DNA from: Aphis gossypii
Taxonomy: Eukaryota > Arthropoda > Insecta > Hemiptera > Aphididae
NCBI RefSeq assembly: GCF_020184175.1
Contig: NW_026083076.1
Location: 1-64,000, forward strand
Direction of reading: 5' to 3'
DNA: 64,000 nt
Shown here: positions 11,219-21,429 of the stretch, piece after piece
Layout of the letters: every line of letters begins with the position of its first letter
How positions within the stretch are numbered: position 1 is the first letter of the stretch
Position numbers and translations under genes: made by a program
Notes under the pieces: model-generated
Database searches by the model: none
What the model saw: the letters and a program-made list of their open reading frames with translations, nothing else
Told to the model about the DNA's origin: nothing

Positions 11219-11701
11219 CTGACCACGAACGTGTTAATATAGATGTATATGTTTTTAAATCGTTTTCGGTATATAATTTCGGGGCTTTTGAAAATATTAA
11301 ACTACAGAGACCCTGTGTTAACGGGTATGTAGTATCATCAACAATTATCGTATTTCCGATAAGTTTGATTTCTTTTTTACCTAAACGTACCGTTTTATTA
11401 GGTTGTAATTTAGGACCATACGTCTTGTCTATGCTGTATGAATCTAACAATTCATCTATTTGATAAAAATGTAAATCTTCAGTGTTGTCTATAGTTTTAT
11501 CCAAAGTAGATTTTTGTATTTCGTTTAACGGATCGATAATCGGTTTAAATGTTTCTGTTACTATCGATTGAATATCGGCTTTTCCTTGTTTTAATGCAAT
11601 ATATTTTCGTTTAATATTTTCTTTTGCTTTTATCAATTCTTCGAGTACTTCACCACTGGCGTCCATGATCGTGAATGAGATGTTTTTTAAAAAACGTAAG
11701 T

Positions 11702-12387
11702 TTATATAATAACAAACGTGTCGAAGCCGTGACGATAACGCCCATTATCGCGTTCACAGTCTTTGTTTATTACGATAAAGTTGAACCTCCCCTTACGCCT
11801 ACACGATGTACAGAAATCTTTAAATTCTGTATACGACATGTCACCAGAGCAATGCTTCATGTAAACATGTTTTAAATTAGTTTCATCTTGTTTAAATAAA
11901 ACGATTACGTTAGCGTTATCATGCAAAAGTTGTTTTGGTACTCTTGAATAATTTTGAGCTAGATAGCAAACATCTCTAAGGTTATGCCTTTCCCTTGCAA
12001 TGATTGATCTACGTACTCCTTGCCCTCTGTCAAAATATCGTCTAGAATAAACACAGAGTTTGGTAGGGCTTTTTCAAGTTCAATAACTTGTTCGTTTTCG
12101 TAGAACGTAAATAATTGTACTCCTTCGATATCTGATAAGATATTACTCAACATTTTATATTTCGGTTGATCCAGAGTTTTCGAATATATGTAAACGTTGT
12201 GAAATCTTATTCCATTTATATTAGTTAATAATGCAAACATTAAATTCGTTTTTCCACAGCCGGACGGACTCACAATAAGAGCACGTATCGTATTAGGTAG
12301 AAGCGGACCGTGTCTATAGTTTTGAAACGAAGTAGGTGAATCTATGTTCTCAACTGTAAGCTCGGTTTCTTGTTTAATGAATTTCAT
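11702..12387 (-). pseudogene. Polinton packaging-type ATPase (FtsK/A32-like), frameshifted
   Basis: P-loop ATPase of the HerA/FtsK (poxvirus A32-like) group, thought to pump genome into capsids. The start MKFIKQETELTVENIDSPTS at 12387 is followed by Walker A SPSGCGKTN (~12255) and Walker B SVFILDDIL (~12050). The frame slips near 11990: the last residues of the first ORF, ending at 11959, are out of frame, and the C-terminal part continues in another frame to 11702 (HDNANVIVLFKQDE). The length, about 225 residues, suits Polinton ATPases. It is divergent from the PLA2 gene at 12434, leaving a 46-bp shared intergenic region that should contain both promoters. Confidence 0.85.
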
Positions 12388-12433
12388 TTTGATATAAATA
12401 TCTATGTTGTGATGAGAATGTCATCAGTACACA

Positions 12434-12908
12434 ATGTCACTCGCTCGAAGAAGCAACAAGAATAAAGGTGGCGGGCTTATTAACACGCTTATAAACAAAT
12501 TACCGGTCGAACTTCACGTGCCTGGTAAGTTAATTAAATCCGATATTATCATAATAATAATAATAATAATAATATTTCAATTTTTTTTTTGTAGGTTATC
12601 AATATTGTGGACCTGGTACAAAATTGAAAAAACGTTTAGTTCGTGGTGATAAAGGTATAAACCCGTTAGACGCTGCGTGTAGAGACCACGATATCGCATA
12701 CGAACGTAGTAACTCTATCGCCGATCGTAACGAAGCTGATCATATATTAGAACAGCGAGCCTGGGAAAGGTTCAAATCGAAAGATTCTGGTTTAAAAGAA
12801 AAAGCTGTAGCTTGGGGTGTGACTTCCGCCATGAAGGCAAAACGTAAAGTTGGTGGTGGTTGTAATTGTGGGTTTAAAGCAGCGGTTAAAGCAACTAAAA
12901 ACGTTTAA
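12434..12908 (+). CDS. PLA2-domain virion-like protein of the Polinton (one intron)
   Basis: Two exons, 12434-12524 and 12595-12908, joined across a GT-AG intron containing an (ATA)n run and a T-rich acceptor; the product is 134 residues. It carries the parvovirus VP1-type phospholipase A2 signature: a calcium-loop-like YCGPGT (residues 34-39) and the catalytic-helix motif CRDHDIAY (59-66). A basic helical tail ends with Gly/Cys-rich GGGCNCGF. In parvoviruses this domain is exposed during entry to breach the endosome; a similar role here is inference. All visible active-site residues are present and both exons are open. It heads the rightward structural gene cluster. Confidence 0.75.
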
Positions 12909-12935
12909 AAGAAAAATGTCGGTGAAAAAAATTTA

Positions 12936-13265
12936 ATGAAATTAACAAAAAAGTGTGTAGCCGTCGCACGAAAAACATTTAAATCTACAAAGACAAAAGT
13001 TCCGAGAATAGTAAACATTCCGTAAAGACGCGGTGCATTACCACATATTCCGATTTTCGCCGGCTTATCAGCTCTAGGCGCTCTGACTGGTGGAGTTGCC
13101 AACGTTGTTAAGGTGGCTAATGAATTTAAGAGGAACGTTCCATCACATTTGGGAAATGGTTTATACCTGACGCCATATAAAGGCAACTCCTACAAAATAG
13201 GCGATGGTCTATATATCACACCATATAAAAATGGTGGTGGGAGAGTAAAGACGAAAAAAAACTAA
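12936..13265 (+). pseudogene. Minor virion protein with hydrophobic Gly/Ala segment (pX-like), one stop
   Basis: ORF of about 110 codons with one in-frame TAA near 13024. It has a basic N-terminus, a hydrophobic Gly/Ala stretch (FAGLSALGALTGGVANVV), then two copies of a GLYLTPYK / GLYITPYK unit and a basic tail. This resembles the small membrane-active or core proteins of adenovirus-like and Polinton virions (pX/pVI type), but I assign it from layout only. It lies between the PLA2 and protease genes, and its stop abuts the protease. Confidence 0.55.
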
Positions 13266-13626
13266 TATCTACGTTACCCAAGAGAGCGTTGTACGATTTC
13301 GAACTTAGAAAAATCGCACGTTTGTTGAAAATACCACATTTCATCGGCGTGTTTACTAGAGATAAGTTACCCGTTCGTCCTCAACGATTTGAATCGGCGA
13401 TTGTTAACTTGGACACTGAAAACGGTACAGGTACGCATTGGGTAGCGTATAAAAAAATCGGAAAAAAGTAAAATATTACGACAACTTTGGAAATTTAGCA
13501 CCTCCGCTAGAAGTACAGAAATATTTTCAAGGATGCGATATTAATTACAATTATAACACAGAGCAGAGATTTAATACATCAAACTGTGGACACTTGTGTA
13601 TACAATTTTTATCATGTACACGATAA
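13266..13626 (+). pseudogene. Polinton adenovirus-type cysteine protease, frameshifted and start lost
   Basis: Maturation protease (C5/Ulp1-like fold) that trims capsid proteins. Catalytic elements are in the right order: GTHWVAY with the His (~13432), YYDNFG with the Asp/Asn (~13477), and SNCGHLC with the Cys (~13585). A one-base slip near 13470 splits the gene. No ATG is found where the protein should begin (ISTLPKRALYDFELRKIA follows directly after the upstream stop), so the start codon is probably mutated. Its stop (13624-13626) overlaps the penton start at 13614. Confidence 0.8.
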
Positions 13627-14300
13627 CGTTAAACGGAAACTCGAGTGAACTGTGATGCGATATTTTTCCGCCCATAGAGGTAGAAAATACAGCACAAATA
13701 TGTCTTTTGAGCTTGCTAACAAATAATTCAATTCCAAACATAGAACCTGGTTGCAATACCATAGGTTTTCGGAATATGATTGGACAAGTTGAAAACGTAA
13801 TTATACCTACTGGAACGTATGAGTTGGAAGATTTAGAGTTTGTTATAAACAAGTTGAAGCCCGACTTTATAACTTTTTTCAAATTAAAATCAGATAGTAA
13901 CACGTTAAAGTGTATAATATCCTGTAGCCATGAGATTGACTTTTCAGTCGAAAACAGTATAGCAACATTATTAGGATTTAGAAATGTTATATATACTACT
14001 GGTTCTACACATGAATCTGAAAATACAGTCAACATAATGAAAATAAACTGTATAAAAATAGAGTGCAACTTAATAACCGACTCATTTTGTGACGGATCAC
14101 CGAGCCAGATTATACATGAATTTTATCCGACTGTTGCTGTGGGCTATAAAATTGTTGAAGTGCCTAGACATTTAGTTTTTTATGGTCTTAATACTACTTC
14201 TATAAGTAAAGTTGAAATCATACTAAAACATCATAAAGATCGATTGATAAATTTACGTGGTGAACCAATTATGATTCGATTACAAATAACACACGGATAA
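13614..14300 (+). pseudogene. Polinton minor capsid (penton-like, single jelly-roll), one stop
   Basis: About 228 codons from ATG 13614 to TAA 14300, with one in-frame TGA at about 13653. It shows the usual features of the Polinton penton-like protein: PTGTYELEDLEFVINKL, a LLGFRN turn, IKIECNLI, QIIHEFYPTVAVGYKIVEVP, and the C-terminal GEPIMIRLQI strand. The protein would form the fivefold vertices of an icosahedral virion. Apart from the one nonsense codon the frame is open. The next gene starts one base after its stop. Confidence 0.8.
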
Positions 14301-14370
14301 GATGGCGCTCAAGTTTAATATAAATACTACTGCAATAAAAAAACCCGTCATTAAAGTGACTGCAGTTAAG

Positions 14371-16406
14371 GGAACTTTTCTACTTTACCGGACACCCTTT
14401 TTTTTTTGCGAATTTTTTTGGGGGACTTTGTCATATTTTTGACGAAAAAAATTATGGGGAAATCAGAATTTGGCGCTCGGACTTAGTTTCCAAGTTATAG
14501 GCCCGCGAAGTTAAACCATTTTTCACAATTCTCTTAAATAGCTGGTTTAGTCACAATTCATCATAGCGGATTGAGGTGCAATGGTCACTAATCCCAATTC
14601 AAAGCAGCCCGTCAAGACCGACACGGCCAACCATATTCTTTGCACTTTTTTTAAAATTTTTTCGAGTTTTTCCGGAGATTGCTTTGCAAAGCCACCTCTC
14701 AAGTACGCAACACGGTACATAAAATGCATTTTTGTTGCACCGAGTCACCGGACAGGGTCACTTGCGCATTGCGCTCGCACGGGTAATATAATGCGAAAAC
14801 AGAATTTATCTAATTAAGTAGTTTACAAGGGCACACTCAATTTGTAATCTAGAAACCAACAAATAAAGAAAATAAATAAATATTTTAGGACACATCTAAT
14901 AGGGTTTCCTTTAAATTATTGAACATTTTTGATAAGATAAAATGATAAGTTTAAGATTTCTATACCACTATAATACTCACTGTGTTTTTCTGTGCGTACG
15001 CGAAAACATCTACGGCACTACTTTCCTATACGATATTACGATGGAGAATCATATTAATTTATTCGATTTATTTATGATGTCAAACCTAAACGACGGTTTA
15101 GGTTTGATTAATAAATTACAAAAGTTAGGGGCATTGCCCACGGAAGAAAAGTGTATCCGTGGACATCAAATGAAGTTGGTGAAAGACCAATCTTCACTCG
15201 ACAAGTATAAATGGATTTTGTCGTAAAAAAATTAATTCTAAAAAGGGGAAAAAACTCTGCAATTATAGGTAAGTACTACTAAAATTTAATAAACACAAGA
15301 CTTTTTTTTATAAGTCACATCTATCGCTGTTAGACATTTGTGGCTTTGTCAACTTATGGAAGTCAAACTGTACATTCCCGGTCATAAAAACCCAATTGCG
15401 GCTATCTCATCAGGTCATTACTGATTGGTCATCATTTTTCCGAGAAGTCACATATGACGCAATGGTGATCAAAAAAGTGAAATTGGGAGGATATGGCCAC
15501 ACGGTTGAGATCGACGAATCGAAATTTGGGCGTCGAAAACACCATAGAGGCCACAGGGTTGGGGGACAGTGGGTATTCGGGGGCTATGAAATTGAAACTG
15601 GCAATGTTTTCATGGTCCCGGTTGAAAAGCGTGACGCCACAACCCTACTAAACGTCATAAAAGAGTGGATTAAGCCCGGAACAACCATAATCTCCGATTG
15701 CTGAAAGGTATGCTTGAATATTGCATATAGTATTATTAATATAAATTGAATAAATAATTTTATTTTAGGCTTACAACACTTTAAACAATGAAGGCTATGT
15801 CCACATGACGGTCAACCATAGCCTTCATTTCAAGGACCCGGAAACTGGAGTGCACTCAAATTCCATTGAGACTTCCTGGAGACACGCCAAGGAATCAATG
15901 TCCAATTATTGCCCGAAAAAAAAATTTTTCCCGGGATACTTGGCCAAACACATGTTTACCAAACACTGTCGGATCTGCCGATACACTGTACCATAATAAT
16001 AATGAAAATGTTATTTTTAATGACGGCAACGAGTGAAGTCCAAAAATGTTTATTCTTATATATAATATATAATCATTTATTTTGTAGTTTTCTGTTTATA
16101 CTATAATTCTTAAATACCCATTTTGGATAAAAAAATTTCGTATTGTACCGTTGCGCAGTGGTAGCTTATAAGTAAAATTTATCAAGGGCTAAATGATTTT
16201 TAAAAAAATGTGAAAATGTAAAATGCATAAAATTTGACTGCGCGTTAGGTTAACCTAACATAATATCTACTAACTTTGTAGTGCCATAACTTCGTAACTA
16301 TGTCCGAGCGCCAAATTCTGACTTTACCATTGTTTTCATAGATTTCAATTATAAAAATCGCAAAATCGCAAAAAAAAAAAGGTGTCCGGTAAAGTAGAAA
16401 TATACC
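14371..16406 (+). mobile_element. Merlin-type DNA transposon (2036 bp), 8-bp target duplication
   Basis: Flanked by CAGTTAAG at 14363-14370 and 16407-16414. Terminal inverted repeats start GG and share TTTCTACTTTACCGGACACC. A further inverted segment, CAGAATTTGGCGCTCGGA (14464 region) and its complement (about 16303-16320), extends the inverted structure inward. The transposase is IS1595/ISXO2-like, as expected for Merlin, and 8-9 bp target duplications are typical. The inner region, about 14540-14940, is unremarkable noncoding DNA. Confidence 0.9.
15042..15996 (+). pseudogene. Merlin transposase (IS1595/ISXO2-like), broken
   Basis: Likely start MENHINLFDLFMMSN at 15042, with a zinc-ribbon-like KCIRGHQMKLV before a stop at 15226. 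The core resumes at about 15396-15704: VEIDESKFGRRKHHRGHRV with the first acidic residue, GGYEIETGNVFMVPV, and IISDC with the second Asp, followed at once by a TGA where Trp is usual. A short intron-like gap (about 15709-15768, GTATGC...TTTTAG) precedes HFKDPETGVHSNSIETSW with the final Glu. The N-terminal stop, the TGA and at least one frame change make it nonfunctional. Confidence 0.8.
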
Positions 16407-16497
16407 CAGTTAAGAAGTCAACACCAATATCTAAATCGAAAAACAACGAGTTCAACCTCACGAAAAATAACTTAGATTTTCTTCGTTCACTACAATA

Positions 16498-16948
16498 ATG
16501 GATGACACATATTTAGATGTAACGGCCGATTATGTCGACGATTGTAAAATAACGCAAATGCAATATCATTCTTTCACACCGTATTCAAACACGTCTTTTT
16601 CATACAATGATGAAATTAGAATAAATATTAAAAATATGGAATCTTACACTCTACCATGTGAAAGTTATATTTACATTGAAAGAAAGCTAAGAAAACCTTT
16701 AGATGCTGTAGGAGACGTAAGTTTTTCGAATAATGGTTTGGCATTTTTATTCTCCGAAATTCGATATGAAATAAACGGAATAGAAATACAAAAATTGAAA
16801 TCACACGGAGTGTCGTCTTGCTTGAAAGCATACTGTTCATATACACCAAGTGACTTGAATACGTTAGACAATTATGCTTGGGACTCGGGGATGGACGGCG
16901 AAGATAATAAAAATTTTATGAGCAATGATGTATTTACCGGTTGTATAC
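16498..16948 (+). pseudogene. Polinton major capsid protein, 5' part
   Basis: N-terminal ~150 residues of the double jelly-roll hexon-like capsid protein. The start ATG at 16498 overlaps the previous stop. Readable features: ITQMQYHSFTPYSNTSFSYNDEIRI, PCESYIYIERKL, and FLFSEIRYEINGIEIQK (a conserved Polinton capsid stretch). The frame is open up to the gypsy insertion after ATAC (16945-16948). The rest of the gene resumes at 42654, 25.7 kb away. This is the main structural protein of the proposed Polinton virion. Confidence 0.85.
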
Positions 16949-17309
16949 TGTAATAATCCTTATTATTAGTATATAAGTAATATGTATAAGTATGTATGTA
17001 CTGACATTCGTTGACTCTGTTTAAAGTCCATATTATAGGAAAGCGTGTGCGCAGGTCAAAGGTGATGACTAGAAATAGAGTACACCTTGAGATCGTACGG
17101 ACGTCATCATAATAAGGTGACTCCGAATAGCATAAATAGGAAAGTGTTAGACAAACTCGAGGAGTCATACTCGAGAGTATGTACTTCTAAATCCAGAACA
17201 GACGTTTGTTATGTTTTAATAAATAAATACTTTGAATAATACAAACAATTGTGTATTTTTATTATACATCTAATTCAATTTCGAGTGCTGAAGCGGACAC
17301 GTTACAACA
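16949..17309 (+). repeat. 5' LTR of the gypsy element (361 bp)
   Basis: Starts TGTAATAATCC and ends GTTACAACA; it matches 42279-42653 throughout. An AATAAATA run near 17220 is a plausible polyadenylation signal. A candidate primer-binding site, TGGTGGCAGCGG, lies at 17313-17324. Confidence 0.93.
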
Positions 17310-17571
17310 TTTTGGTGGCAGCGGTGTGTCGAATGTTTTAAGCTACAAATTGAATTAGAAAAAAAAAAAAAAACAACGTCTTTCTAAATCCTAATTCATC
17401 TTCAATCAACAATTCAACTGCATTCAAAAAATCAAGTCAACTGCAATCAACAGTCGAGTCAACTTCAATCAACAATAGAATTCAACTGCAATCAACATCT
17501 ACACCAATTCAATCATCAATCGATTCATAGAATTTAACATGCAATTTTTATGGTAGTATAATATTTTATTT

Positions 17572-18966
17572 ATGTCAGAAATAGATACAGAATTAGAGTG
17601 GTTTTTCAATTTAGCTAGTAGGGTCGAAGCAGGTGAACAAAGAAATAATTACCTAGCACACTTAGGAGTTTTAACGGAACAAATAGAACTTATTAAAATG
17701 AGCAAGTTAAGTTTTGATAGCGCGATTAGGATGCTGCCAGAATTTGCAGGATTACCATCCCAAGATTTAAATCTTTTCGAAAAAAAATGCGAGTTCGTTT
17801 TTAAACATATTGAGGATGCAATTGTTAATGACTTGTTAGAAGCGTTACTATGCAATTTATCCGGCAAAGCGTTATGTATTACGCAACATAAAGATTTGAT
17901 AACAGTCCTTAGTGCGAATTTTGGGAACAATTTTTCGGAGACATATTTATCAAAACAACTTAATTCAATTACGCAGGCTAAATTCGAAAAAGTCCAAGAC
18001 TATGCAGGTAGGGTAGAATTAGCTCTGTATAGATTAATTAACGAAATGACAAAGGATAAATCTACTACGGAAAGTAAAACTATTTCTAAGGTATTAACAA
18101 CGCAAGCGCAAAATATTCTTGTAGACGAACTATATTTTCAAATTAGAACAGTATTGAGGGCAATGAAATTAGGTAGTCTTGAAGAAATGATTAAGGCAGC
18201 ATTAGAAGAAGAACAGGCGTTAGAAAATTTAAAACCAAAATTTGACAAACCTAACACTTCTACTTTTTCAAAACCTAAGTGTTTTAATTGGGAAGGTTAC
18301 GGTCATCTAAGTAGGGAATGTAAAAAATCTAAGAGTAATACGAACTACAGCGCGAAAAACGAGTCAATAGTAAAAAAAGAATACGGTAGTAGTAGTACTT
18401 CATATTCAACAATTTTATGTAATTATTGTAAAAAACCGGGTCACATAGTTAAGGATTGCCGTAAACTTAAGTACAATAACGAACAAAAATCGAAAAATAG
18501 TGAAGGTTCATCGTCCTCAGCGACAATAAAAACGATAGGCGATATTAAAAATAGGTCAATACTTATGTTAAAACACGGAGCAAATAAAGAAGTAATTTCG
18601 TTAAATAATAATCAGATTAAAATTGAATCAAGTGCTTTAATGGGAAAAGAAAAGATGTTTTTAATTGATACAGACTCAGATTTGAACATCATTAAATTAT
18701 CGGCAATAAAAAATAATGTACCGGTTGAAGCTACATTAACTATATTAATAGGTATTAATGAGAATTCGATAAAAACTTTAGGCATTATTAAAATCAATTT
18801 GATTATTGATAAAAATAATTATTTCGATACAGTTTTTCACGTAGTCGATGATAAGTTTCCAGGTTCGATGACCGGAATTCTTGGTATACCGTTTTTTAGC
18901 GATAATGATGTAACACTTAATTTAAGGAAAGGCGAAATGATAATTGATAGGCAGCAAAATAAATAA
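17572..18966 (+). CDS. gag: gypsy gag plus protease region
   Basis: Open frame of 464 codons. The helical capsid-like N-terminus (MLPEFAGLPSQDLNLFEKK, a typical gypsy Gag motif) is followed by two zinc knuckles. The first is imperfect, CFNWEGYGHLSREC near residue 237 (Trp for the second Cys); the second is canonical, CNYCKKPGHIVKDC near residue 283. A Ser-rich linker leads to a retropepsin-like fold (KMFLIDTDSDLNIIKLS near residue 365, then GILGIPFFSDND). The catalytic DTG/DSG triad reads DTD, so the protease is probably inactive here. The frame ends in TAA (18964-18966) and the RT region follows in the same frame one codon later. Confidence 0.85.
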   Translation: MSEIDTELEWFFNLASRVEAGEQRNNYLAHLGVLTEQIELIKMSKLSFDSAIRMLPEFAGLPSQDLNLFEKKCEFVFKHIEDAIVNDLLEALLCNLSGKALCITQHKDLITVLSANFGNNFSETYLSKQLNSITQAKFEKVQDYAGRVELALYRLINEMTKDKSTTESKTISKVLTTQAQNILVDELYFQIRTVLRAMKLGSLEEMIKAALEEEQALENLKPKFDKPNTSTFSKPKCFNWEGYGHLSRECKKSKSNTNYSAKNESIVKKEYGSSSTSYSTILCNYCKKPGHIVKDCRKLKYNNEQKSKNSEGSSSSATIKTIGDIKNRSILMLKHGANKEVISLNNNQIKIESSALMGKEKMFLIDTDSDLNIIKLSAIKNNVPVEATLTILIGINENSIKTLGIIKINLIIDKNNYFDTVFHVVDDKFPGSMTGILGIPFFSDNDVTLNLRKGEMIIDRQQNK

Positions 18967-18969
18967 AAT

Positions 18970-20751
18970 ATGATAAGCTTACCACCGAGGTCGAGTAATG
19001 TGTTAACTATTTCGGTTTCAAATGAAAACATTAATAATGGCGATTCGGTCGTAATTAATAAGCAAAATTTATCCAAATCAATATGGTTAGGAAATACTAT
19101 ATCTTTATGTGAAAATAATGCAATCATGGCAAATGTTATTAATATTTCAGAAAACTGTGTTAGTTTACAGGAGTTTAAAATGAACGAAATTAATTGGGAT
19201 TTATATACAGATACGGAGGTTGTTGAGCCCGCTTTAATAGGTGAAAATTGTAATGATAAAGCAATCCTGTACTTTGAAACTGATAGTAATAGTAGGTCAG
19301 AATTAATTAAATTTTCGGACAGAGTTAAAATAATTGCGGAACAGTTAGTAACTGATCATTTTAACGAAGAAGAACTTAAGGCTTTATCGGATTTATGTTA
19401 TGAATTTTCGGACGTGTTTTTTGTAGAAGGAGATAAGAATATTGGTACGAATCTCGTGACACACAAAATTAAGACACCACTTAATCACCCACCTATTAAT
19501 ACACGTCAATATAGATTGGCTGAACAACAAAAAAAAGAGATAAATAGACAAGTCGCAATTTTAGAACAACAACAAGTAATAGTAAAAAGCAATTCACCGT
19601 GGAATCATCCGTTGATTTTAGTTCCAAAAAAAGTAGAGATAGACGGTGAAAAGAAATATCGATTATGCGTGGATTTCAGAAAACTAAATTTAATTACGGA
19701 AGGAAACTCTTGGCCACTTCCTTTAATTACTGATATTCTAGATAAGTTAGGTCATGCGAAGTACTTTTCCACGTTAGATTTTGCCAATGGCTATCATCAA
19801 ATTGCGATACATCCCGGGGACACACATAAAACATCATTTTCGACCTCTACGGGTCATTGGGAATGGCTGAAAATGCCTTTCGGTTTAAAAACAGCGCCAG
19901 CGGTTTTTTCGGAATTAATGCATTCATTACTGACAGGCTGTGAAGACCTAAATATGTACGCGTATTTGGATGATATTGTAATAAGTGCTGAGTCACTTAG
20001 TTCTATGATTAAGAAATTACAGTTTATTTTTGTGAAGCTTAGGGAAAACAATTTGAAGTTACAACCTCGTAAATGTCACTTTTTAAGGAAGGAAGTAGTA
20101 TTTTTAAGACACAAATTATCAGCCGAGGGGGTACAACCCGACGAAGGGAAAGTAGAATGCGTAAAAAAAGTACCAATACCGAAAAATACGACCAACATTA
20201 AGACATTTTTGGGATTAACAGGTTACTATAGGCGGTTTATTGAAGAATATGCGAAAATCGCGAAGCCTTTAACTTCGTTACTTAAGAAAAATACAAAATT
20301 TGCATGGGGAGTTGCACAACAATACGCATTCGAAAAATTGAAAGATATTTTGACTAGAGAACCAATATTACAGTACCCGGATTTCGACAAGGAGTTTTTA
20401 TTAGCTTCCGATGCTTCGAATTACGCTGTAGGTTGTGTACTGTCTCAAGGGGAAATGGGTAATGATAAACCAATTGCTTATGCGTCGAGAGTTCTGAATA
20501 CAAGTGAAGTAAACTATTCTACAATCGAAAAAGAATGTTTTGGTATCGTTTTTGGTATTAAATATTTTAGGCCTTACTTATGGGGAAAACGATTTAAAAT
20601 CATTACGGATCACAGGCCACTAGTTTGGCTATTTAACGTATCAGACATGAACTCAAGGTTAGCACGGTGGCGTATATTATTACAGAAATTCGACTACGAG
20701 ATAGTGTATGAACCGGGCACGGAACACAGTAATGCAGATGCATTATCGCGT
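18970..20751 (+). pseudogene. pol: gypsy pol: reverse transcriptase and RNase H
   Basis: Same frame as gag, separated by one TAA; this is either a readthrough site or a nonsense mutation that split the polyprotein. Signs of the RT: NSPWNHPLILVPKK, RLCVDFRKLN, TLDFANGYHQI with the first catalytic Asp, the YLDDI box near 19963, and LGLTGYYRRFI. RNase H follows with LLASDASNYAVG and ITDHRPLVWL. The domain ends at ADALSR (20751), where the 20752-25029 DNA transposon cuts in; the codons readable beyond it to 20778 belong to that transposon's terminal repeat. All RT and RNase H key residues seen are intact. Confidence 0.9.
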
Positions 20752-20775
20752 ATATCGTCGTCGTCATGCAAAAAC

Positions 20776-20785
20776 TGACCAAGTG
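20776..20785 (-). repeat. Subterminal CACTTGGTCA site, left end
   Basis: TGACCAAGTG abuts the 28-bp terminal repeat, with a second copy (CACTTGGTCA) at 21010-21019. The right side has copies or near-copies at about 24694, 24755, 24830, 24918 and 24979, mostly in the orientation expected of transposase-binding sites. Confidence 0.65.
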
Positions 20786-21429
20786 TATTTTAATAGTTTT
20801 AAGTTATATCAATTTATCTTTTATTTATGCTATGAAAAAATCAATTTTTATCGGTTTTTTTCAAAATTGATATCATTTAAACTGTAGTAATGTGTATAAT
20901 TAATATATTGAATCATTTTTTTTTCAATTTCTTTTGTTTTAAGCTGAAATTAAAAAAATTCAACATTTAATATGAGTAAAAAATGACTACTCGTAAGTGG
21001 CATTTCAAGCACTTGGTCATTTTTTCCCATATTATACTTTTTTCCATTTATACTTTAATTTGAATAATAATGTAATATAAAATGTACAATGTACATCAGC
21101 ATGTTATTATTATTTAAAATAATAGTATAAACATACAGTATTGGGACTTGGAAGGTAACATGACGTGTTATTACCTATACTATTATTAGGTATTATTATT
21201 TAAATAACATTAATAATTATTTTAATCCTTTTTAAACTGTATATTACTAAAACCAAATCTTAGTTTCAACAGTAAATATTATTCATTTTAAATATAACAA
21301 AAAATAAAAATAAAAAAATAACTTTGTTTTACAATAAAATAACAAAAAAAAAGAAAAAAATAACTGTCAACCTTGTTTACAAAAAAAAAAAAAAAAAATA
21401 GTTATTCATAATAACTAAAATATGATATG

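Larger units (their letters stand above)
8683..11233 (-). mobile_element. piggyBac transposon #1 (2551 bp), perfect ends and TTAA target
   Basis: TTAA at 8679-8682 and 11234-11237 flanks perfect 14-bp inverted ends, CACGTTCGTGGTCA (8683-8696) and its complement (11220-11233). The transposase is on the minus strand (9016-10790). Each subterminal region holds three copies of a near-perfect palindrome around TACTGCTATAGCAGTA. TTAA target choice and the C-terminal Cys-rich motif of the transposase fix the superfamily. Intact ends with a broken transposase mean this copy could only be mobilised in trans. Confidence 0.95.
8395..11666 (-). pseudogene. DUF8207-like Polinton protein split by piggyBac
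   Basis: The N-terminal half reads from ATG 11666 to 11234; the C-terminal half from 8682 to the stop at 8395. Removing the piggyBac (8683-11233) and one TTAA rejoins the frame exactly at LKTYTSI / LIQTSAHL. The protein is about 245 residues: a charged helical N-terminus (VLEELIKAKENIKRKY), then YPLTQGLCSLIFSK, GGNKYRDIITTLFPSGSGL, and a helical tail ending ELREAGYIKRIPNV. I recall the YPLTxGL...KY.DII pattern as the DUF8207-type domain common in arthropod and cnidarian Polinton gene sets; the function is unknown. Its end overlaps the integrase start by 8 bases, so the two were probably co-expressed. Confidence 0.7.
14302..16498 (+). pseudogene. Small (~45 aa) Polinton protein split by Merlin
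   Basis: ATG at 14302, one base after the penton stop. It reads MALKFNINTTAIKKP and is interrupted at 14371 by the Merlin element. After the element and one 8-bp target copy are removed, the frame runs on through STPISKSKNNEFNLTKNNL to a TAA overlapping the capsid ATG (TAATG, 16496-16500). It is a basic, Lys/Asn-rich peptide of about 45 residues tightly packed between the two capsid genes. The function is unknown; a core or cement role is only a guess. Confidence 0.55.

Noticed and set aside
16628..17168. Minus-strand ORFs opposite the capsid gene and 5' LTR
   Set aside because: Shadow frames; the plus strand encodes a clear capsid protein and the rest is LTR.
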